This document shows positions 43,586-52,115 of a stretch of DNA of 64,000 nt, one piece after another. Below the pieces are notes generated by a model. It saw nothing but the letters and a program-made list of their open reading frames with translations, was not told the DNA's origin and made no database searches. The translations under genes and the position numbers were made by a program. How positions within the stretch are numbered: the stretch's first letter is position 1; every line of letters starts with the position of its first letter. Source of the stretch: Mycolicibacterium sp. S2-37 (GTDB lineage: Bacteria > Actinomycetota > Actinomycetes > Mycobacteriales > Mycobacteriaceae); NCBI RefSeq assembly GCF_017352375.1, contig NZ_JAFEVR010000010.1, positions 1 through 64,000 on the forward strand. Direction: 5' to 3'.

Positions 43586-45148
43586 GTGCAGGTCACCAGC
43601 GTCGGGCACGCCGGCTTCCGGATCGACACCAGGGCGGGGAGCATCCTGTGCGACCCATGGGTCAATCCGGCGTACTTCGCGTCGTGGTTCCCGTTCCCCG
43701 ACAACAGCGTGCTGGACTGGGACGCGCTCGGCGACGTCGACTACCTCTACGTGTCCCATCTGCACAAGGACCACTTCGACCCGGCCAATCTGAGCGCGCA
43801 CGTCAACAAGGACGCCGTCGTGCTGTTACCGGACTTCCCGGTGCCGGATCTGCGCCGCGAACTGGAGAAGCTGGGCTTTCACCGGTTCTTCGAGACCAGC
43901 GACTCGACCAAACACACCGTCAGCGGCCCCAAGGGCGACCTCGACGTGATGATCATCGCGCTGCGCGCCCCGGCGGACGGCCCGATCGGGGACTCCGGGC
44001 TGGTGGTTTCGGACGGCGCGACCACCCTCTTCAATATGAACGACGCCAGGCCGGTCGACCTGGACGTCCTGGCGGCCGACTTCGGCCAGGTCGACGTCCA
44101 CATGCTGCAGTACTCCGGCGCCATCTGGTACCCGATGGTCTACGACATGCCGGCCCGCGCCAAGGAGGCCTTCGGGACCCAGAAGCGCCAGCGCCAGATG
44201 GACCGCTGTCGGCAGTACATCGCGCAGGTGGGTGCCACGTGGGTGATCCCGTCGGCCGGTCCGCCGTGCTTCCTCGATGACGCGCTGCGCGATCTCAACG
44301 ACGACCACGGCGACCCGGCGAACATCTTCCCCGACCAGGTGGTGTTCCTCGACCAGATGAAGCGGCACGGCCACGACGGCGGATTGCTGATGATCCCCGG
44401 AACGACGGCGGAATTCACGGGCTCGCAGCTGGATTCGTTGCGTCACCCGCTACCTGACGACGAGGTGGAGGCGATCTTCACCACCGGCAAGGCCGACTAC
44501 ATCGCCGCATACGCGCAGCGAATGGCCCCCGTGCTGGCCGCGGAGAAGGCGTCCTGGGCACACGCCGAGGGCGAACCGCTGCTCGAACCGTTGCGTGCGC
44601 TGTTCGAACCGATCATGGTGCAGAGCGATCAGATCTGCGACGGCATCGGCTATCCCGTCGAACTCCGGCTGGCCGGCCGCGGCCACCAGGAGACCGTCGT
44701 CATCGACTTCCCGAAACGAATTGTGCGCGAACCGATTGCGGATGAGAAATTCCGGTACGGGTTCGAGATCGCGACCGAACTGGTGCGCACGGTGCTCCGC
44801 GATCGCGAACCGGACTGGGTCAACACCATCTTCCTGTCCACCCGGTTCCGGGCCTGGCGGGTCGGCGGCTACAACGAATACCTGTACACGTTCTTCAAGT
44901 GCCTCACCGACGAGCGCGTCGCCTACGCCGACGGCTGGTTCGCCGAGGCGCACGACGATTCGGCATCGATCGACATGGGCGGCTACCGGTTCCAGCGCCG
45001 CTGCCCCCACCTGAAGGCCGACCTGTCGAAGTTCGGTGTGGTCGAGGGCGCCACCCTGACCTGCAACCTGCACGGCTGGCAATGGAATCTCGAGACCGGC
45101 CGATGCCTGACCACCAAGGGCCACGAATTGCGCACGGAGCAACCGTGA
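43586..45148 (+). CDS. Metallo-beta-lactamase fold / Rieske fusion protein (Rv3818-like)
   Basis: A 520-residue soluble protein. Residues 1-300 are a UlaG-like metallo-beta-lactamase fold with the metal motif YVSHLHKDHFD, starting MQVTSVGHAGFRI. Residues about 470-510 are a Rieske iron-sulfur domain with RRCPHL (CxH) and LTCNLHGW (CxxH) ligands. This resembles CMP-Neu5Ac hydroxylase, which has the same two domains in the opposite order, so an oxygenase acting on a nucleotide sugar or lipid is conceivable. The substrate is unknown. GTG 43586 follows GGGGAGGG. Its TGA overlaps the GTG of the next gene, so the two are coupled. Confidence 0.88.
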   Translation: MQVTSVGHAGFRIDTRAGSILCDPWVNPAYFASWFPFPDNSVLDWDALGDVDYLYVSHLHKDHFDPANLSAHVNKDAVVLLPDFPVPDLRRELEKLGFHRFFETSDSTKHTVSGPKGDLDVMIIALRAPADGPIGDSGLVVSDGATTLFNMNDARPVDLDVLAADFGQVDVHMLQYSGAIWYPMVYDMPARAKEAFGTQKRQRQMDRCRQYIAQVGATWVIPSAGPPCFLDDALRDLNDDHGDPANIFPDQVVFLDQMKRHGHDGGLLMIPGTTAEFTGSQLDSLRHPLPDDEVEAIFTTGKADYIAAYAQRMAPVLAAEKASWAHAEGEPLLEPLRALFEPIMVQSDQICDGIGYPVELRLAGRGHQETVVIDFPKRIVREPIADEKFRYGFEIATELVRTVLRDREPDWVNTIFLSTRFRAWRVGGYNEYLYTFFKCLTDERVAYADGWFAEAHDDSASIDMGGYRFQRRCPHLKADLSKFGVVEGATLTCNLHGWQWNLETGRCLTTKGHELRTEQP

Positions 45149-45477
45149 GCGCGCCGCGTCAGTACTACGACGACGGGCAGATCCAGTTGGACCGGTTGGC
45201 GATCACGTTGCGGCGCTACCACTTTCCCTCCGGTACGGCCAAGGTCATCCCGCTGTCGAACGTACGCGGGTACACCGCCGAACCGCTGAACCTGATGCAC
45301 CGCTACCGAGTGTGGGGCAGCTCGGATCTGCGCCGCTGGCTGCCGCTGGACATCCGGCGGCCGTTCAAGTCGACCCTGGTCACCCTCGACGTCCCCGGCA
45401 ACCGGTGGCGGCCCGCGTTCACTCCGGCCGATCCGGCCGAGTTCACCGCACAGCTCGACGAGCTGCTCGGGCGTTAG
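45145..45477 (+). CDS. Conserved hypothetical protein (Rv3819-like)
   Basis: A 110-residue soluble protein of unknown function. It begins at GTG 45145 within GTGA, overlapping the MBL-Rieske stop, so it is probably made together with that enzyme and may act as an accessory. The sequence ITLRRYHFPSGTAKVIPLSNVRGY has a beta-rich character and no catalytic motif is visible. It resembles M. tuberculosis Rv3819 in length and position. The last 35 bp overlap the 3' end of the convergent gene. Upstream in-frame codons inside the MBL-Rieske gene are ignored. Confidence 0.85.
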   Translation: MSAPRQYYDDGQIQLDRLAITLRRYHFPSGTAKVIPLSNVRGYTAEPLNLMHRYRVWGSSDLRRWLPLDIRRPFKSTLVTLDVPGNRWRPAFTPADPAEFTAQLDELLGR

Positions 45478-46033
45478 TGCGGCGCAGCAGTTTTGCCACC
45501 CCACGGCCGGCGACGACCACGGAGATCACCCAGGGCGCACCGACGAGGATCGGATCCATCCACGCGTGGTTGCGGTCGACGCGCGTGGTGCGCGTCCTGG
45601 CGGCCACCCCGTTGTGGGTGAACTCGGCTTTGATGCCCGTCTGGGTGATCGGGTTGTCGGGCCGCAGCGTTGCGAACGACTGCAGGTGGCTCTCCACGGC
45701 GTCGATACGGTCGCCGAGGATCAGCAGCAGCCAGTGCGCAGCCCTGCCCTCGCTGTATCTGGCGTAGGCATACCGGCGGACGGCGCCGGAGAGCAGACGT
45801 GTCGGTGTCGACGTGCCGAAAACGGGGGTGAGGAACTTGTGCTCGATCGACCGTTCGCGCGGCCGCGTCTCGGGTTGGCGTTCGGGGAAGTCCCAGTGCG
45901 CACCGGTCTCCTCGAACCGCATCTTCGGCACCGCGGGACGGTCGGCGGGATCGAGATCGGCACCCCAGCCCGGGATCCGGGCACGCAGTTCGTCCGACGA
46001 CGGGACCGGCGGATGGTCGGCGGTGTAGGTCAT
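45443..46033 (-). CDS. Conserved hypothetical protein with C-terminal hydrophobic segment
   Basis: A 196-residue protein that I do not recognise by name. The N-terminal part is soluble and Pro/Arg-rich; a motif GRAAHWLLLILGDR lies mid-protein. Residues about 165-185 (LVGAPWVISVVVAG) form one probable membrane helix near a basic C terminus. It lies directly downstream of the zinc-dependent dehydrogenase with ten bases between, suggesting co-transcription. Its 3' end overlaps the convergent Rv3819-like gene by 35 bp. The reading frame is supported by start, spacing and composition, not by a known domain. Confidence 0.7.
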   Translation of the reverse strand: MTYTADHPPVPSSDELRARIPGWGADLDPADRPAVPKMRFEETGAHWDFPERQPETRPRERSIEHKFLTPVFGTSTPTRLLSGAVRRYAYARYSEGRAAHWLLLILGDRIDAVESHLQSFATLRPDNPITQTGIKAEFTHNGVAARTRTTRVDRNHAWMDPILVGAPWVISVVVAGRGVAKLLRRTNARAARRAVR

Positions 46034-46043
46034 GGCTTACCTC

Positions 46044-47192
46044 TCAGGCGGCGCTGGGGACGACGACCGGTTTGATGCACTCGTCGAGTTTGGCGGAGAA
46101 GATGTGGTAGCCCTCGGCGATGTGCTCGAGCGGGATGCGGTGGGTGATGATCTCGCTGGGGTTCAGATAGCCGTTCTGGATGTGCGAGAACAGCCGCGGC
46201 CACTGCCTTTTCGCCGGGCACTGGTTCATCCGCAGGGTCAGCCCCTTGTTCATCGCGTCACCGAATTTGACCGCGCTGAAAATCGGTCCGTAGGCGCCCA
46301 TGACCGAGACCGTCCCGCCCTTGCGCACCGAATCGATGGCCCAGTTCAGCGCGATCGGAGAGCCGCCCTGCATCTTCAACTTGGCGGCGGCGACGTGCTG
46401 GAGCAGGTTCCCGTCCGCCTCGGCGCCGACCGCGTCGATCACCACGTCGGCGCCCAGGTATCCGGTGGCCTTCTTCATCTCCACGACGATGTCGTCGTAT
46501 TCGGCGAAGTTGCGGGTCTCGGCATGGGCCATCGTGCGGGCTTTCTCCAGCCGGTACTCGAGGTGGTCGATCACGATCACCCGGCCCGCACCCATCAGCC
46601 ACGCCGACTGCGCGGCGAACAGCCCGACCGGCCCCGCGCCGAACACCGCGACCACGTCGCCTTCGACGATGTCGCCGAGCTGCGCGCCGAAGTATCCGGT
46701 CGCCAGCGCGTCGGTGCACATCAGCGCGTCCTCGTCGGACAGCCCGTCGGGGATCAGCGCGGGCCCGACGTCGGCGAACGGAACCCGCACGAATTCGGCC
46801 TGCCCGCCGTCGTAGCCGCCGCAGGTGTGCGAGTAGCCGTAGATCCCGCCGACGGCCGTCGCGTTGGGATTGACGTTGTGGCAGTTCGAGTACAGACCGC
46901 GGGCGCAGAAGTAGCACGAGCCGCAGTACACGTTGAACGGCACCATCACCCGGTCACCGGGTGTGAGGTTGCGCACCGACGGACCCACCTCGTGGACCAC
47001 GCCGATGAACTCGTGACCGAAGGTCATCCCGACGCGGGTGTCGGGCATCATCCCGTGGTAGAGGTGCAGGTCCGAGCCGCAGATCGCGGCCAGCTCGACG
47101 CGCACGATCGCGTCGTTGGGATGTTCGATCTTCGGAGGGGCCTTCTCCTCCACCCGAACCTTGTACGGGCCGCGGTACACCATCGCCTTCAC
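46044..47192 (-). CDS. Zinc-dependent alcohol dehydrogenase (formaldehyde dehydrogenase-like)
   Basis: A 382-residue medium-chain dehydrogenase. The catalytic zinc ligands are in CGSDLHLYHG and the GHEFIG segment. The structural zinc site is YCGSCYFCARGLYSNC. The Rossmann motif is FGAGPVGLFAAQSA, then VIDHLEYRLEKA with Asp, which indicates NAD preference. The subgroup resembles glutathione-independent formaldehyde or threonine-type dehydrogenases, but the substrate cannot be set. GTG 47192 gives the common N terminus MKAMVYRGPYKV; the frame runs further upstream without support. It lies in a minus-strand group behind the FAH-like gene. Confidence 0.88.
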   Translation of the reverse strand: MKAMVYRGPYKVRVEEKAPPKIEHPNDAIVRVELAAICGSDLHLYHGMMPDTRVGMTFGHEFIGVVHEVGPSVRNLTPGDRVMVPFNVYCGSCYFCARGLYSNCHNVNPNATAVGGIYGYSHTCGGYDGGQAEFVRVPFADVGPALIPDGLSDEDALMCTDALATGYFGAQLGDIVEGDVVAVFGAGPVGLFAAQSAWLMGAGRVIVIDHLEYRLEKARTMAHAETRNFAEYDDIVVEMKKATGYLGADVVIDAVGAEADGNLLQHVAAAKLKMQGGSPIALNWAIDSVRKGGTVSVMGAYGPIFSAVKFGDAMNKGLTLRMNQCPAKRQWPRLFSHIQNGYLNPSEIITHRIPLEHIAEGYHIFSAKLDECIKPVVVPSAA

Positions 47193-47238
47193 ATCCGCAG
47201 TGCTACCCGGCGGCGACCGGCGCAAACGTGCGCGACGG

Positions 47239-48057
47239 CTATCCGCGCGCGGACACCTTCTGGCGCAACTCGGACATGTCGCCGGATTCGGTGTCGTAGA
47301 CGCGCACGATCGCCTCGTCACCGGGCTGCAGGAACGTCGACTCGCCGAGCTCGGTGTAGCGGGTCGCGCCGATCCCGATCAGCACGTTCTCGGGGTGGCC
47401 GGCACCGGCCATCAGGGCACCGACGTCTTCGAGCGGAGTCCCTTCCGAACCCTTCTGATTGGCCAGCCGGTCGACGACCCAGTCCAGCAGCACCTCGCCG
47501 TAGTACGAGTAGCCCAGCAGGGGGCTGTCGAGGCCGTAGGCGTGTTCGGTGCCGTCGCGGCCGCGCAGGAAGCAGGCCAGCCGCAGGGTGGCCGTCGGGC
47601 CGTCCGGGGTGAGGTCGCCGATGTCGAAGAACCACGGTGCCACCCCCTTCGATGCCGGCCCCCAGTTCTTCTTGTGGCTGATCTTGGGGGCGCCGGGCCG
47701 GCGGATCGAGCAGTCGTTGAACGCGCCGAGGGCGAACGGCCACAACCGCACGACGGTGTCGCCGTCCCAGTCCACCCGGCACGCGAGCGCCACCTCCGGT
47801 TCGATCTGCAGGTTCAGCGGTTCACTGCTCTCGGGCAGCACGATGGCGTCGCTGGACAGCGGGAACTCGCCGAGGAAACCGTCGTGGCCCGGGACGTACC
47901 ACGGGAAGATCCCCTTCGGCGCTTCAACACCTTCGGGTCCTTCCGCTACTACGCTGACGAAATCGCTTGCCTCCCCGGCTTGTTCGAGGTGACCGGCGAA
48001 ATTTCCCGCCACGCCGAAGCCGAACCAGGTGCGCAGTTCGTCGAGATCGATGTTCAT
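47239..48057 (-). CDS. Fumarylacetoacetase-like (DUF5718-type) protein
   Basis: A 272-residue protein that looks like a distant fumarylacetoacetate-hydrolase fold member; I believe it belongs to the family named DUF5718. The N terminus reads [20 protein letters not shown], and acidic residues in [13 protein letters not shown] would be in the place of metal ligands. [19 protein letters not shown] is conserved-looking. It starts at ATG 48057, overlapping the serS stop by 4 bp, so it is translationally coupled to seryl-tRNA synthetase, which is unexpected for a catabolic enzyme. The function is unknown. Confidence 0.75.
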   Translation of the reverse strand: MNIDLDELRTWFGFGVAGNFAGHLEQAGEASDFVSVVAEGPEGVEAPKGIFPWYVPGHDGFLGEFPLSSDAIVLPESSEPLNLQIEPEVALACRVDWDGDTVVRLWPFALGAFNDCSIRRPGAPKISHKKNWGPASKGVAPWFFDIGDLTPDGPTATLRLACFLRGRDGTEHAYGLDSPLLGYSYYGEVLLDWVVDRLANQKGSEGTPLEDVGALMAGAGHPENVLIGIGATRYTELGESTFLQPGDEAIVRVYDTESGDMSELRQKVSARG

Positions 48058-49310
48058 TTCGGCTCCAACACCCCGGTGCCGACGAACGGCACCAGTGCTT
48101 CGGGTAGGCGGACGCTGCCGTCCGGCTGCTGGTGGTTCTCCAGGATCGCGACCAGCCAGCGCGTGGTCGCCAGCGTGCCGTTCAGCGTCGCCGCGATCTG
48201 CGGCTTGCCGTTGTCGTCACGGTAGCGGGTGGCCAGGCGGCGGGCCTGGAACGTCGAACAGTTCGACGTCGACGTCAGTTCCCGGTAGGTCTGCTGGGTG
48301 GGCACCCACGCCTCGCAGTCGAACTTGCGCGCCGCGGACATGCCGAGATCGCCTGCGGCCACATCGATCACGCGATAGGGCACCTCGATCAGCGCGAGCA
48401 TCTCACGCTGCCAGCCGAGCAGGCGCTGGTGCTCGGCCTCGGCCTCCTCGGGTCTGCAGTAGACGAAGCCCTCGACCTTGTCGAACTGATGCACGCGGAT
48501 GATGCCCCGGGTGTCCTTGCCGTAGCTGCCGGCCTCTCGCCGGAAACACGACGACCAGCCGGCGTAGCGGCGCGGCCCGTCGGTCAGGTCGAGGATCTCC
48601 CCGGAGTGGTATCCGGCCAGCGGCACCTCCGAGGTGCCCACGAGGTACATGTCGTCGGCCTCGAGGTGATAGATCTCGTCGGCGTGGGCGCCGAGGAATC
48701 CGGTCCCAGCCATCACCTCGGGGCGCACCAGCACCGGCGGGATCATCAGCGTGAACCCGTTCTGGGTGGCCAGCCGTACCGCGAGCTGCATGAGGCCGAG
48801 CTGCAACAGCGCGCCGACGCCGGTCAGGAAGTAGAACCGCGACCCCGACACCTTCGCGCCGCGCTCCATGTCGATCAGGCCGAGGGACTCGCCGAGCTCG
48901 AGGTGGTCCTTCGGATCGTCGAGCACCGGCGGTTCACCGACCACGTCGAGCACGGCGAAGTCGTCCTCGCCGCCGGCCGGGACGCCGTCGATGATGACGT
49001 TCGAGATGGCCAGGTGTGCCGCGGTGAACGCCTTCTCCGCGTCGGCCTGCGCCACCTCAGCGGCCTTGACGCCGTCGGCGAGTGCCTTCGCGGCCTCCAG
49101 CAGCGCGGGCCGCTCCTCGGAGGACGCCTTGCCGACCCGTTTGCTGGCCGCCTTCTGCTCGGCCCGCAGGTTGTCCGCGGCCGAGATCGCGCTCCGCCGT
49201 GCCGCGTCGGCGTGCAGGAGCGCATCGACGAGCGCCGGGTCCTCCCCGCGGGCCCGTTGTGAGGCGCGCACCGCGTCGGGGTCATCGCGCAGCAGCTTGA
49301 GGTCGATCAC
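48054..49310 (-). CDS. serS: Seryl-tRNA synthetase
   Basis: A 418-residue class II aminoacyl-tRNA synthetase charging tRNA-Ser, and tRNA-Sec where present. The N-terminal coiled-coil arm spans about 25-105 ([21 protein letters not shown]). Motif 1 is near [13 protein letters not shown], motif 2 is [23 protein letters not shown], and motif 3 is [21 protein letters not shown] 49310 gives the canonical N terminus [15 protein letters not shown] and the family length; the frame extends upstream to 49367 without support. It is divergent from the septum-formation gene. Confidence 0.97.
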   Translation of the reverse strand: MIDLKLLRDDPDAVRASQRARGEDPALVDALLHADAARRSAISAADNLRAEQKAASKRVGKASSEERPALLEAAKALADGVKAAEVAQADAEKAFTAAHLAISNVIIDGVPAGGEDDFAVLDVVGEPPVLDDPKDHLELGESLGLIDMERGAKVSGSRFYFLTGVGALLQLGLMQLAVRLATQNGFTLMIPPVLVRPEVMAGTGFLGAHADEIYHLEADDMYLVGTSEVPLAGYHSGEILDLTDGPRRYAGWSSCFRREAGSYGKDTRGIIRVHQFDKVEGFVYCRPEEAEAEHQRLLGWQREMLALIEVPYRVIDVAAGDLGMSAARKFDCEAWVPTQQTYRELTSTSNCSTFQARRLATRYRDDNGKPQIAATLNGTLATTRWLVAILENHQQPDGSVRLPEALVPFVGTGVLEPK

Positions 49311-49400
49311 GGCCGCAACCTTACTTTCGCGCAGCCGCCGAGGGCAGGGCGCCTGGCACAACCCCATAACTTTACAAACGCATCACTTGTCACACGACCC

Positions 49401-49415
49401 GACACGCCTGTCACA
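49401..49415 (+). promoter_or_regulatory. Hexamer pair before the septum-formation gene
   Basis: GACACG-cct-GTCACA shows the same 9-bp spacing as the arrays before erp and the amidase gene, and a further GTCACA lies at 49389-49394. The last hexamer abuts the first ATG, which argues for translation from ATG 49425 or for a repressing role. Confidence 0.3.
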
Positions 49416-50828
49416 ATGGAGCCGATGCTGGAGGCACCCGAACGCGACGACCAGGTTCCCCACGGGCTCGAGGGCCCGGGGGGCCGGGCGCCGTGGTGGC
49501 GGAGCCTGCAGGCCGCGTCGACCCGCCGCGCGCTGCTCCTGACCGCCCTGGGCGGCCTGTTGATCGCCGGGCTGATCACCGCGCTGCCGATCAGCGAGGG
49601 CGCCGACGGCACCGGGTTGACGGCCAGCGCCATCACGCTCGGCCCCCGCGGCAACGACACCTTCAACCACGCCAAGAGCGGCGACTGCCTCAACTGGCCC
49701 GATCGCGACCCGGACTCCGCCACGATCGTCGACTGTGCCAGTGAGCACCGCTTCGAGGTCGCCGAGTCGGTGGACATGCGGACCTTCCCCGGCAGCGAAT
49801 ACGGCCCGGACGCCGCACCGCCGTCACCCGCCCGCATCCAGCAGATCAGCCAGGAGCAGTGCCAGGCCGCCGTCCGCCGCTACCTCGGCCCGCGCTTCGA
49901 CCCCAACAGCCGGTTCACCATCAGCATGCTGTGGTCCGGCGACAAGGCGTGGCGGCAGTCCGGCGAACGCCGCATCCTGTGCGGCCTGCAGCTGCCCGGC
50001 CCCAACAACCAGCAGATCGCCTTCCAGGGCAAGATCGCCGACATCGACCAGTCGAAGGTGTGGCCGACGGGCACCTGCCTGGGCATCGACCCGACCACCA
50101 ACCAGCCGACCGACATCCCCGTCGACTGCGCCGCCCCGCACGCCATGGAGGTCACCGGGTCGGTCAACCTCGCCGAGAGGTTCCCCGGCGGGCTACCCCC
50201 GGAGGCCGAGCAGGACTCCTTCATCAAGGACGCCTGCACCAAGATGACCGACGCGTACCTCGCGCCGATCGAGCTGCGCAACACCACGCTGACGCTGATC
50301 TACAGCACGGTCTCGTTGCCGAGCTGGTCGGCGGGCAGCCGGCAGGTGTCGTGCAGCATCGGCGCCACACTGGGCAACGGCGGCTGGTCGACGCTGCTCA
50401 ACAGCGCCAAGGGGCCGCTGCAGATCAACGGGCAGCCCCCCGTCCCGCCGCCCGACATTCCCGAGGAGCGGCTCAACCTGCCGCCCATCCCCGCGCCCGA
50501 CAGCGTCGACGTCTCGGACACCTCTTCACAGACCGACGACTCGAGCAGCCAGCAGACCGAGGAGACCGGCGTCCCGCACGTCCCGGTGCCGTCCACCGAG
50601 CCCACCGCCACCGATGCGCCCGCACCGCCCGCGGATGCGCCTCCCGGTCAGGGCAACACGTTCCTCAACGGTCCCCCGCCCGCGCCTGCGCCACCCCCGC
50701 CGCCCGTCCCGCCCGCGGACGCACCCCTGCCGCCCCCGCCCCCGGCGGCACCGGTCCCGCCGCCCCCACCCCCGGCCGATCCGCTGCTGCCGCCGCCTCC
50801 CCCGCCGCCGCCTCCGCCGGGTCCGTAA
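49416..50828 (+). CDS. Septum-formation family membrane protein (Rv3835-like)
   Basis: A 470-residue single-pass membrane protein. A basic cytoplasmic segment (about 1-38) and a helix (about 39-60, RALLLTALGGLLIAGLITAL) lead to a periplasmic domain with regularly placed cysteines (GDCLNWP, VDCASEHRFE, EQCQAAV, RRILCGLQ, GTCLGID, VDCAAPHAMEV), the pattern of the septum_form domain found twice. The C-terminal 130 residues are extremely Pro-rich and likely reach through the wall. ATG 49416 or ATG 49425 can start it. It is followed within 5 bp by the metallopeptidase gene. A role at the division septum is inferred from the family name. Confidence 0.85.
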   Translation: MEPMLEAPERDDQVPHGLEGPGGRAPWWRSLQAASTRRALLLTALGGLLIAGLITALPISEGADGTGLTASAITLGPRGNDTFNHAKSGDCLNWPDRDPDSATIVDCASEHRFEVAESVDMRTFPGSEYGPDAAPPSPARIQQISQEQCQAAVRRYLGPRFDPNSRFTISMLWSGDKAWRQSGERRILCGLQLPGPNNQQIAFQGKIADIDQSKVWPTGTCLGIDPTTNQPTDIPVDCAAPHAMEVTGSVNLAERFPGGLPPEAEQDSFIKDACTKMTDAYLAPIELRNTTLTLIYSTVSLPSWSAGSRQVSCSIGATLGNGGWSTLLNSAKGPLQINGQPPVPPPDIPEERLNLPPIPAPDSVDVSDTSSQTDDSSSQQTEETGVPHVPVPSTEPTATDAPAPPADAPPGQGNTFLNGPPPAPAPPPPPVPPADAPLPPPPPAAPVPPPPPPADPLLPPPPPPPPPPGP

Positions 50829-50832
50829 CCGC

Positions 50833-51183
50833 GTGCCCGTCCGGATGAGCTCGCAGCGGTTCGACGAGCTGGTCTCCGATGCGCTCGACCGCATCCCGCC
50901 CGAACTGGCCGCGGGTATCGACAACGTCGTGGTGCTCGTCGAGGCCCGGCACCCCGAAGAGCCCGATCTGCTGGGCCTCTACGAGGGCATCGCGCTGACC
51001 GAGCGCGACCACACCTACGCCGGATCGCTGCCGGACACCATCACGATCTATCGCGATGCGCTGCTCGACATCTGCGAGACCGACGAGCAGGTCGTCGAGG
51101 AGGTCGCGATCACCGTGATCCACGAGATCGCGCACCACTTCGGCATCGACGACGATCGGCTGCACGAACTGGGCTGGGCCTGA
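50833..51183 (+). CDS. Minimal metallopeptidase family protein (Rv3836-like)
   Basis: A 116-residue zincin-like minimal metallopeptidase. The metal site is VIHEIAHHFGIDDDRLHELGW (HExxH followed by a third ligand). The N-terminal half (RFDELVSDALDRIPPELA, NVVVLVEARHP, GLYEGIALTER) is the conserved cap of this small-protease family, and no signal peptide is seen, so it is cytoplasmic. GTG 50833 gives MPVRMSSQRF, matching the orthologue; ATG 50845 is an alternative. It probably shares a transcript with the septum-formation gene. The substrate is unknown. Confidence 0.88.
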   Translation: MPVRMSSQRFDELVSDALDRIPPELAAGIDNVVVLVEARHPEEPDLLGLYEGIALTERDHTYAGSLPDTITIYRDALLDICETDEQVVEEVAITVIHEIAHHFGIDDDRLHELGWA

Positions 51184-51230
51184 AGGCGCGGCAACCGCGA
51201 GTTGTCGGCCGGAGGTGCTAAGAACGGGCC

Positions 51231-51425
51231 ATGACCATCCAGTGCCGGGAGTGCCGGGCCGGGCTGGAGCATTGCCATGGCACTGTCATCCACCACACCC
51301 GGCATCGTTCGGAATGCACCGAGGACGGCTGCACCACCCCCGAGGTACTGCACGTCTTCAGCATCGATTGCGAGTCCGTCGGCTGCGCCTGCGGTGTCTC
51401 GATCTCCGTGAGGGACGTGATCTAG
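51231..51425 (+). CDS. Small cysteine/histidine-rich protein
   Basis: A 64-residue protein with eight cysteines and five histidines (QCRECRAGLEHCHGTVIHH, ECTEDGCTT, DCESVGCACGV). This density suggests binding of one or two zinc ions or another metal. It begins at ATG 51231 with GGAGG 13-17 bases upstream. It follows the metallopeptidase gene by 47 bp and is convergent with the mutase gene. I do not recognise the family; conservation across mycobacteria would confirm that it is real. Confidence 0.65.
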   Translation: MTIQCRECRAGLEHCHGTVIHHTRHRSECTEDGCTTPEVLHVFSIDCESVGCACGVSISVRDVI

Positions 51426-51428
51426 CGG

Positions 51429-52115
51429 TCAGCCCATCGGGTCGGCCGACGACAGCGCGTCTTGCACGGGGTCGACGTCCGGCTCGGGATAGAAGGGCGG
51501 CGTCAGCGCACCCCACTGCACGCAGCTCCACCGCCCGTCGGTGATCGGCGCGAGAACGACCGCTTCGGTGTTGGCCAGGTGATGGTCCAGCGCGAAGGTG
51601 CCGTCGACACCGGCGAGCACCGCCCCGACCAGCCGGATGGCCGCGCCGTGACTGACCACGACGATGTCGCCGTTCCAGTCGTCGTCGTCGAGGTGGCGCA
51701 TCCGCAGCTGGGTCAGCACCGCGACGTAGCGGTCGAGCACCTCCTCGCCGGTCTCGCCGCCGGGCATCGCCACGTTCAGCTCACCGCAGTGCCAGCGCTG
51801 GTACACCGACTCGAACTCAGCGATCGCCTCGTCGTCGTTGCGCATCTCGAGCGCACCGACCTGGACCTCGTGCAGACCCTCGAAACTCTGTGGCGGCAGA
51901 CCGGTCCTGGAGGCGATCTCCGCAGCGGTCTGCGCGGCCCGCGTCGCCACCGAATGGGCCAGCATCGCAGGCGGATGCGTCAGGACGTCGGCGACCTTGC
52001 GGGCCTGTTCGCGGCCGAGATCGGTCAGCTCGGCGCCGGGCGGCCGGGTGTCGAGCCGCCGCTCGACGTTGGAATGGGACTGGCCGTGGCGGACCAGCAC
52101 CAGTCGGCCGCTCAT
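51429..52115 (-). CDS. Histidine phosphatase / phosphoglycerate-mutase-like protein (Rv3837c-like)
   Basis: A 228-residue histidine phosphatase. The catalytic motif is LVLVRHGQSHSN at the N terminus, with the second His in VVVSHGAAIRL and the acid in LHEVQVGALEMR. Although often named phosphoglycerate mutase, many relatives are phosphatases. ATG 52115 overlaps the pheA stop by 4 bp, so it is coupled to prephenate dehydratase. Some actinobacteria use such an enzyme in amino-acid pathways, but no specific substrate is shown. The open frame extends upstream to 52232 without support. Confidence 0.88.
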   Translation of the reverse strand: MSGRLVLVRHGQSHSNVERRLDTRPPGAELTDLGREQARKVADVLTHPPAMLAHSVATRAAQTAAEIASRTGLPPQSFEGLHEVQVGALEMRNDDEAIAEFESVYQRWHCGELNVAMPGGETGEEVLDRYVAVLTQLRMRHLDDDDWNGDIVVVSHGAAIRLVGAVLAGVDGTFALDHHLANTEAVVLAPITDGRWSCVQWGALTPPFYPEPDVDPVQDALSSADPMG

